Source: DATATV01 sp035551355
GTDB lineage: Bacteria > Actinomycetota > Actinomycetes > Mycobacteriales > Pseudonocardiaceae
NCBI GenBank assembly: GCA_035551355.1
Contig: DASZNF010000079.1
Location: 1-64,000, forward strand
DNA length: 64,000 bases
Direction of reading: 5' to 3'
In this document: positions 58,996-64,000 of the stretch, in pieces
Position numbering within the stretch: position 1 is the first letter of the stretch
How the letters are laid out: every line of letters starts with the position of its first letter
Made by a program: the position numbers and the translations under genes
Notes under the pieces: generated by a model
Database searches by the model: none
What the model was told of the DNA's origin: nothing
The model's input: the letters and a program-made list of their open reading frames with translations, nothing else

Positions 58996-59820
58996 ATGGA
59001 CCGGATGCCCGCCGAGGTGGTCGACGCGCTGGCCTGCCCGGTGTGCTCGGCCGCCGTTAACGTGACGGGCACCACGCTGAGCTGCGCCAACCGGCATTCC
59101 TTCGACTTCGCCCGGCAGGGCTACGTGAACCTGCTGACCGGCCGGGCGGCGGCGGACAACGCCGACACCGCGCCGATGGTGGCGGCCCGGGCCGACTTCC
59201 TGGCCGCGGGCCACTACGCGCCGATGGCCGACATGCTGGCGTCACAGACCACCGATGTGGGTGACGGCCTGATCGTGGACGCGGGCGCGGGCACCGGCCA
59301 CTACCTCAGCCGCGTCCTGGACGCCGCCCCGTCCGCCTTCGGCCTGGCTCTCGACCTCTCCGCGCTGGCCCTGCGGAGGGCGGCGCGAGCGCACGACCGG
59401 CTGGGCGCGGTGGTGTGCGACGTGTGGCGGGGCTGGCCGGTGCGGGACGGGGTGGCCGCGGCCGTGTTGAACGTGTTCGCGCCGCGCAATGGTGGGGAGT
59501 TCCGCCGGGTGTTGCGCCCGGGCGGGGTATTGCTGGTGGTCACGCCGGGCCCGGATCACCTGGCCGAACTGGGAACGGCGGCCGGGCTGCTTTCGGTGGA
59601 TCCGGAGAAGGACCGGAGACTGGCCGCCGCGCTGCCCGGTTTCGCCCTGCGCGAGCGGCAGGTGTTGCAGGTGCCGCTGCGGCTGTCCCCGCTGGACGTG
59701 TGGCGGGTGGTGCACATGGGTCCGGCCGGGCACCACCGCACCGACCCGGCCCCCGAACCCGGCGGCGAGCCGACCGAGGCGACCGCGTCCTTCGTGATCT
59801 CGGCCTACCGGCCCGAGTAA
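58996..59820 (+). CDS. RlmA/TlrB-type 23S rRNA (guanine-N1)-methyltransferase
   Basis: 274 residues. N-terminal zinc-binding motif CPVC with later Cys and His (LSCANRHSFDFARQGYVNLL), followed by a Rossmann SAM fold (DAGAGTGHYLSRVL). This layout is shared by RlmA(I), RlmA(II) and the tylosin-resistance protein TlrB, which methylate G745/G748 in 23S rRNA. Whether it is housekeeping or confers macrolide resistance cannot be told. ATG 58996. Convergent with the TetR gene. Confidence 0.85.
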   Translation: MDRMPAEVVDALACPVCSAAVNVTGTTLSCANRHSFDFARQGYVNLLTGRAAADNADTAPMVAARADFLAAGHYAPMADMLASQTTDVGDGLIVDAGAGTGHYLSRVLDAAPSAFGLALDLSALALRRAARAHDRLGAVVCDVWRGWPVRDGVAAAVLNVFAPRNGGEFRRVLRPGGVLLVVTPGPDHLAELGTAAGLLSVDPEKDRRLAAALPGFALRERQVLQVPLRLSPLDVWRVVHMGPAGHHRTDPAPEPGGEPTEATASFVISAYRPE

Positions 59821-59824
59821 CGCT

Positions 59825-60439
59825 TCACCGGCCGGCGGGGCCGGGCTGGAGTTCGGCCTTGAGGCCGCGCAGCATCACGTCCAGGGTGCGCTCGGCCCGG
59901 CCGGTGCGAGCGCCGCACCGCTCGGTCGCCCAGGCCACCGCGTGGATGATCGCGAACAGGTCCAGCACGTCCACGTCGTCCCGGATGAGCCCGGCCCGCT
60001 GCGCCCGGGCCAGCAGCTGCCCGGCCGCGGCGTGCATGCCGTCGCAGGCCGAGCGTTTCCGCTCGTCGCCCCGCACCACCTCGGCCATCGAATCGGCCAG
60101 GCCGCGGAACTCGCTGGCGTGCCGCAGGTAGGCGGTCAGCCAGGTCACCATGGCCCATTCCGGGTCGGGCGCGTCCAGCAACTGTTCGGCCTGCACCCGC
60201 AGCGCCTCCATGCGGGTGCGCACCACGGCCAGCACCAGGTCCTGGCGGGTCGGGAAATGCCGGTACAGAGTGCCGATGCCGACCCCGGCCCGGCGCGCGA
60301 TGTCCTCCAGCGAGGCGTCGATCCCACGCTCGACGAAGGCCAGCCGCGCCTGCTCCAGCAGCCGATCGAAGTTGCGCCGGGCATCCGCCCGCATCGGCCG
60401 GGCGTCGGCCGCGGCCGGGCCAGTCGTCGCGGTAGTCAC
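59825..60439 (-). CDS. TetR-family transcriptional regulator
   Basis: 204 residues. N-terminal HTH: RLAFVERGIDASLEDIARRAGVGIGTLYRHFPTRQDLVLA, then a helical ligand domain. GTG 60439. It lies 37 bases after the ftsY stop, same strand, and is convergent with the RlmA-type gene (four bases apart), so that gene could be a target, but this is only proximity. Confidence 0.9.
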   Translation of the reverse strand: MTTATTGPAAADARPMRADARRNFDRLLEQARLAFVERGIDASLEDIARRAGVGIGTLYRHFPTRQDLVLAVVRTRMEALRVQAEQLLDAPDPEWAMVTWLTAYLRHASEFRGLADSMAEVVRGDERKRSACDGMHAAAGQLLARAQRAGLIRDDVDVLDLFAIIHAVAWATERCGARTGRAERTLDVMLRGLKAELQPGPAGR

Positions 60440-60476
60440 CGAACCAGTTTAAGAGCGGAACAGCGATTTGAACGGA

Positions 60477-61910
60477 TCAGCGCAGCAAGGCGTCCACGAA
60501 CGCGCCCGGCTCGAACGGGGCCAGATCGTCGGGGCCTTCGCCAAGGCCGACCAGCTTCACCGGCACGCCGAGTTCGCGCTGCACCTGGAACACGATGCCG
60601 CCCTTGGCGGTGCCGTCCAGCTTGGTCAGCACGATCCCGGTCACGTCGATCAGATCGGCGAACACCCGGGCCTGGGTGAGGCCGTTCTGCCCGGTGGTGG
60701 CGTCCAGCACCAGCAGCACTTCGTCGATCTTGGTCTGCTTCTCCACCACCCGCTTGACCTTGCCCAGCTCGTCCATCAGGCCGGTCTTGGTGTGCAGCCG
60801 GCCCGCGGTGTCGATCAGCACGGTGTCCACCTTGGCTTCCACGCCCCGCTTGACCGAGTCGAAGGCGACCGCGGCCGGGTCGGCGCCCTCGCGGCCGCGG
60901 ACCACCTCCGCGCCCACCCGATTGGCCCAGGTCTCCAGCTGGTCGGCGGCGGCGGCCCGGAAGGTGTCGGCCGCGCCCAGCAGCACCTGGTAGCCGTCGG
61001 CGACCAGCACCCGGGCCAGTTTGCCGGTGGTGGTGGTCTTGCCGGTGCCGTTCACCCCGGCCACCAGGATCACCGCCGGGCCGGCCTCGTGCGGCAGCGC
61101 GCGGACCGCGCGTTCCATGTCCGGGTGCAGCGCGTCGACCAGCACCTCACGCAGCAGGCCGCGTACCTGTTCGGCGGTGCGCACGCCCCGGCGGTTCAGC
61201 TCGGTGCGCAGGTTGTCCACGATCTCGGTGGTGGTGGCCGCGCCGAGGTCGGCCAGCAGCAGGGTGTCCTCGATGTCGGTCCAGGACTCCTCGTCCAGGT
61301 CACCGGCGCCGAGCAGGCCCAGCAGGCTCTGCCCGAAGGCGGAGCGGGACCGGCCGAGCTGGCCGCGCAGCCGCTCCAGCCGCCCCTCCGGCGGCGCGAT
61401 CTCGTCGATCTGGGCCGGGGCGGCCGAGGCTGCGGGAGTCTGGACCGGGACCTCGGCGGTCGGCGGTTCGTCGAGCACGTCGGAGATGGCCAGCGAGTCG
61501 GTGGGCGGCTCGGTCTGCACGGGCACCGGCGTGGTCGGCGGCTCGGTGCGCGGCGGGGTGGCGGTGTCCGTTCCGCCTTCGGTCCCGTCCGGCAGCCCGA
61601 CATCCACGATGGACTTCCGGTCGGCGTCGCGGGGCACCGAGGCGTCGTCGCCAACGCCGGGCTGCCCGTCCACCTCCGGGCGGTCGGCCACCGGGTGTTC
61701 GGGTGGGGCCGGTTGCCCGCCCTTGGCCAGGCTGATGCCGCTGCCGGCCTGGTAGCCGGTGCGGCCGGCGCCGGGCTCGACGGTGCCGGCCGGCTGTCGG
61801 TCGTGCAGGTTGATCCGTCGCCTGCGGGCCAGCAGCAGGCCCGCGACCAGGATCGCGGCCAGCACGACGACAACTACGACGATGATCAGGATTACGGTCG
61901 TGGTCGACAC
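60477..61910 (-). CDS. ftsY: Signal recognition particle receptor FtsY
   Basis: 477 residues. N-terminal transmembrane helix (ILIIVVVVVVLAAILVAGL), an acidic, Pro/Thr-rich middle segment, then the NG GTPase domain (VAGVNGTGKTTTTGKLA, DTAGRLHTKTGLM, TKLDGTAKGG). Docks Ffh-ribosome complexes. The N-terminal anchor is typical of actinobacterial FtsY. GTG 61910 is chosen by the start of the helix. Confidence 0.95.
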   Translation of the reverse strand: MSTTTVILIIVVVVVVLAAILVAGLLLARRRRINLHDRQPAGTVEPGAGRTGYQAGSGISLAKGGQPAPPEHPVADRPEVDGQPGVGDDASVPRDADRKSIVDVGLPDGTEGGTDTATPPRTEPPTTPVPVQTEPPTDSLAISDVLDEPPTAEVPVQTPAASAAPAQIDEIAPPEGRLERLRGQLGRSRSAFGQSLLGLLGAGDLDEESWTDIEDTLLLADLGAATTTEIVDNLRTELNRRGVRTAEQVRGLLREVLVDALHPDMERAVRALPHEAGPAVILVAGVNGTGKTTTTGKLARVLVADGYQVLLGAADTFRAAAADQLETWANRVGAEVVRGREGADPAAVAFDSVKRGVEAKVDTVLIDTAGRLHTKTGLMDELGKVKRVVEKQTKIDEVLLVLDATTGQNGLTQARVFADLIDVTGIVLTKLDGTAKGGIVFQVQRELGVPVKLVGLGEGPDDLAPFEPGAFVDALLR

Positions 61911-62040
61911 GTGGCCATCCTCGCACGGGCCGGAGTAACGGCCCGGCGGCCCAGGGTGGACGTGCGGGATGGGCCATCCGGACGAATCTGACGCCCGTTC
62001 ATTCCCAAAACGGCACCACGGCTCGCCCAGTTTCGTCACA

Positions 62041-62616
62041 GTGACTGAACAGCTGGTGAGCAGGGGGGTGACTGTCTTGACCGGCCCGATATCCGGGGAC
62101 GACGAGGCGGCGGTGAACGCGAAACTCGATGCCTGGGTGACGGCGGCGCGGGAGAAGGCGCAGCGGTACCGGTCGGTGCAGGCCGACACGTCCCAGGTGT
62201 CGATCACCGAGACGTCGAAGGACGGCCTGGTGACGGTGACCGTGGACGCCAACGGGACCATGACCGACCTGCGGTTGACCGACGGGGTGCGTGAGCTGTC
62301 CGGGCAGCAGGTGGCCGCGGCGGTGCTGGCCACCGTGCGCCGGGCCAACGCGAAGATCCCGGAACGGATCGCCGAGATCCTCCGCGACCGGGCCGCCGAC
62401 GACCGGGCGACCATCGACGCGGTGCTGGCCAACTACCGCAGCCGCTTCCCCGAACCCGAGCCGGACGCGCCGCCGGACGCCGATTGCGCGCAGGACATGG
62501 ACACCGGCCGGCCGAGCGAGCCCGCCCCGCGCCCGGCGCCCCGTCCCCGGCCGCGCCCGAGACCGGCCGACGACGGCGATGACGACTGGAAAGGCCCGAC
62601 GATCCTTGGCGAGTGA
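62041..62616 (+). CDS. YbaB/EbfC-like nucleoid-associated protein with a disordered tail
   Basis: 191 residues from GTG 62041. Residues about 30-115 resemble YbaB/EbfC (SITETSKDGLVTVTVDANGTMTDLRL, QVAAAVLATVRRANAKI), and the last about 60 are acidic then Pro/Arg-rich (PRPAPRPRPRPRP). YbaB-type proteins bind DNA or RNA and are also common beside ESX-type genes. Start is uncertain: GTG 62056, 62068 or TTG 62077 (preceded by a G-rich site) are also possible. Convergent with smc, six bases apart. Confidence 0.7.
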   Translation: MTEQLVSRGVTVLTGPISGDDEAAVNAKLDAWVTAAREKAQRYRSVQADTSQVSITETSKDGLVTVTVDANGTMTDLRLTDGVRELSGQQVAAAVLATVRRANAKIPERIAEILRDRAADDRATIDAVLANYRSRFPEPEPDAPPDADCAQDMDTGRPSEPAPRPAPRPRPRPRPADDGDDDWKGPTILGE

Positions 62617-62621
62617 GCGGG

Positions 62622-64000
62622 TCAGTCCGCCTCGGCCGACTCGGCCACCGGCTCAGCATCAGCCGCAGACTCGGCCTCCGACGCAGCACCACCCGCTTTC
62701 GACGGCCGCACCGAGTTCTCGACGACCAGACTGACGTGGCCGCCGGTGGGCGGGGGCGCCGGTTCGGACAGTGGGCGGGATTCGCCGCGGCCGCGCAGGC
62801 GCTGGGAGATCACCTGGCTGATGCCGTCGCCGCGCATGCTCACGCCGTAGAGCGCGTCGCCGATCTCCATGGTGGGCTTCTGGTGGGTGATGATGATCAG
62901 CTGCGAGGCCTCGCGCAGCTGGTCGAGCAGACCGATCAGCCGGCGCAGGTTGGTGTCGTCCAGCGCGGCCTCGATCTCGTCCATCACGTAGAACGGCGAC
63001 GGGCGGGCGCGGAAGATGGCCACCAGCATGGCCACCGCGACCAGCGACTTCTCGCCACCGGACAGCAGCGACAGGCGCTTGACCTTCTTGCCCGGCGGCC
63101 GCGCCTCGACGTCCACGCCGGTGGTCAGCATGTCGTCCGGTTCGGTGAGCACCATCCGGCCTTCGCCGCCCGGGAACAGCGCGCTGAACACGATCTCGAA
63201 CTCGCGCGCCACATCGTGGTAGGCGGAGGCGAAGACCTCAAGGATCTTGTCGTCGACCTCCTTGATCACGGTCAGCAGGTCGCGCCGGGTCGCCTTGAGG
63301 TCTTCCAGCTGCGTGGACAGGAACTTGTAGCGTTCCTCCAGCGCGGCGAACTCCTCCAGGGCCAGCGGGTTGACCTTGCCCAGGGTGGCCAGGTCCCGCT
63401 CGGCCCGCTTGGCCCGCCGGGCCTGGGTGTCCCGGTCGTAGGGCAGCGCCATCGGCGCGGTGACCTGCTCGCCGCGCTCCTTGGCCGCCTCGTACTCGGC
63501 CATCTCGACCGCGCCCGGCGGCACCGGCACCAGCGGCCCGTACTCGTTGACCAGGTCTTCCAGGCCGATGCCGAAGCTCTCCAGGATCTTGGCCTCGAGC
63601 TGCTCCAACCGCATCCGCTGCTCGGCCCGCAGCACCTCGTCGCGGTGCACCGCGTCGGTCAGTTTCTCCAGCTCACCGGCCATTTCGCGGACCCGGTTGC
63701 GCACCCCGGCCAGCGCCGATTCGGCGCTCTGCCGGGCGGTCTGCGCGGCGTCGCGTTCGGCGGCCGCCCGGTTGAGCGACACCCCGATCCGGGCCAGCGC
63801 GAACTCGCCGGACTCGGTCACCGCCTTGGCCAGCACCGCGCCCCGCTGCCGGGCCGCCTGCGCCCGCGCCGCCCGTTCCCGGGCCTCCCGCTCGGCTCGC
63901 GCCGCCCGGCGCAACCCGTCGGCCCGGCCCTGCAGCGCCCGGGCCCGCTCCTCCGCGGTGCGCAGCGCCAGCCGGGCGTCCACCTCGTGCTGGCGCGCGT
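62622..64000 (-). CDS. smc: Chromosome segregation protein SMC (3' part; 5' end beyond window)
   Basis: About 459 C-terminal residues are visible. Part of the long coiled coil (Ala/Arg/Glu heptads), the hinge-distal arm, then the ATPase head: LSLLSGGEKSLVAVAMLVAIFRA (signature) and FYVMDEIEAALDDTN (Walker B). DNA loop extruder for chromosome segregation, working with ScpA/ScpB. Order smc-ftsY is conserved in actinobacteria, here with the YbaB-like gene between. The tail after the head is acidic and unusually long. Confidence 0.95.
   Translation of the reverse strand, partial: ARQHEVDARLALRTAEERARALQGRADGLRRAARAEREARERAARAQAARQRGAVLAKAVTESGEFALARIGVSLNRAAAERDAAQTARQSAESALAGVRNRVREMAGELEKLTDAVHRDEVLRAEQRMRLEQLEAKILESFGIGLEDLVNEYGPLVPVPPGAVEMAEYEAAKERGEQVTAPMALPYDRDTQARRAKRAERDLATLGKVNPLALEEFAALEERYKFLSTQLEDLKATRRDLLTVIKEVDDKILEVFASAYHDVAREFEIVFSALFPGGEGRMVLTEPDDMLTTGVDVEARPPGKKVKRLSLLSGGEKSLVAVAMLVAIFRARPSPFYVMDEIEAALDDTNLRRLIGLLDQLREASQLIIITHQKPTMEIGDALYGVSMRGDGISQVISQRLRGRGESRPLSEPAPPPTGGHVSLVVENSVRPSKAGGAASEAESAADAEPVAESAEAD

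Noticed and set aside
1..64000. tRNA, rRNA, 4.5S RNA, insertion sequences, prophage
   Set aside because: Nothing recognisable was seen by eye on either strand. A covariance-model scan would be needed to exclude small RNAs fully.

Overview
The window is high-GC chromosomal DNA from a mycelial, sporulating actinomycete, most likely a member of the Pseudonocardiales (inference). The evidence is a mycothione reductase (mycothiol redox), an F420-type nitroreductase, a type Ic methionine aminopeptidase, a WhiG-type sporulation sigma factor, frequent GTG starts, and a core gene order that, as I remember it, resembles the Mycobacterium tuberculosis mapB-to-smc region. The species cannot be named from this sequence. 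I saw no rRNA, tRNA, CRISPR array, insertion sequence or prophage.

Layout. 1-2.9 kb: the 5' three quarters of cobN behind a cobalamin riboswitch. 3.1-8.1 kb: a SAM methyltransferase, a PEBP-family protein, mycothione reductase, and a divergent CynX-type exporter/GntR regulator pair. 8.2-11.4 kb: cobQ, map, an unannotated 44-codon ORF and a MOSC protein, all packed on the minus strand with stop/start overlaps. 11.4-22.2 kb: an accessory sugar locus that interrupts the core block. It holds two tandem secreted GH87-type alpha-1,3-glucanases, a cytoplasmic GH13 alpha-glucosidase, two ABC permeases, a lipoprotein binding protein and a LacI regulator with its own palindrome. 22.4-27.1 kb: a DUF4081-GNAT gene, ispG, the site-2 protease rip1/rseP and dxr. 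27.2-33.1 kb: small accessory genes (two acetyltransferase/membrane genes, an F420-type reductase, a quinone oxidoreductase/MarR pair, rlmN, a PadR regulator, a methyltransferase). 33.1-37.4 kb: cdsA, frr, pyrH, tsf and rpsB. 37.8-46 kb: an M23 peptidase, whiG, xerC, dprA, comM, yraN, DUF2469 and rnhB. 46-54.3 kb: lepB, rplS, trmD, rimM, a KH protein, rpsP, pxpA, a CPBP protease, an amidohydrolase and ffh. 54.8-58.8 kb: the nitrogen operon amt-glnB-glnD with candidate GlnR boxes. 59-64 kb: an RlmA-type methyltransferase, a TetR regulator, ftsY, a YbaB-like gene and the 3' part of smc.

How the genes work together. The core blocks serve translation and ribosome maturation, protein export (ffh, ftsY, lepB), the MEP isoprenoid pathway (ispG, dxr), DNA processing and segregation (xerC, dprA, comM, smc) and nitrogen sensing (amt, glnB, glnD). 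The most interesting non-core unit is 11.4-22.2 kb. The two secreted glucanases, the importer and the intracellular glucosidase make a complete route from an extracellular alpha-1,3-linked glucan, such as fungal wall glucan, to cytoplasmic glucose. Only the ABC ATPase is missing; in actinomycetes it is often supplied in trans by MsiK.

Start codons were chosen from ribosome binding sites and family alignments remembered by eye. No alignment or database search was run.
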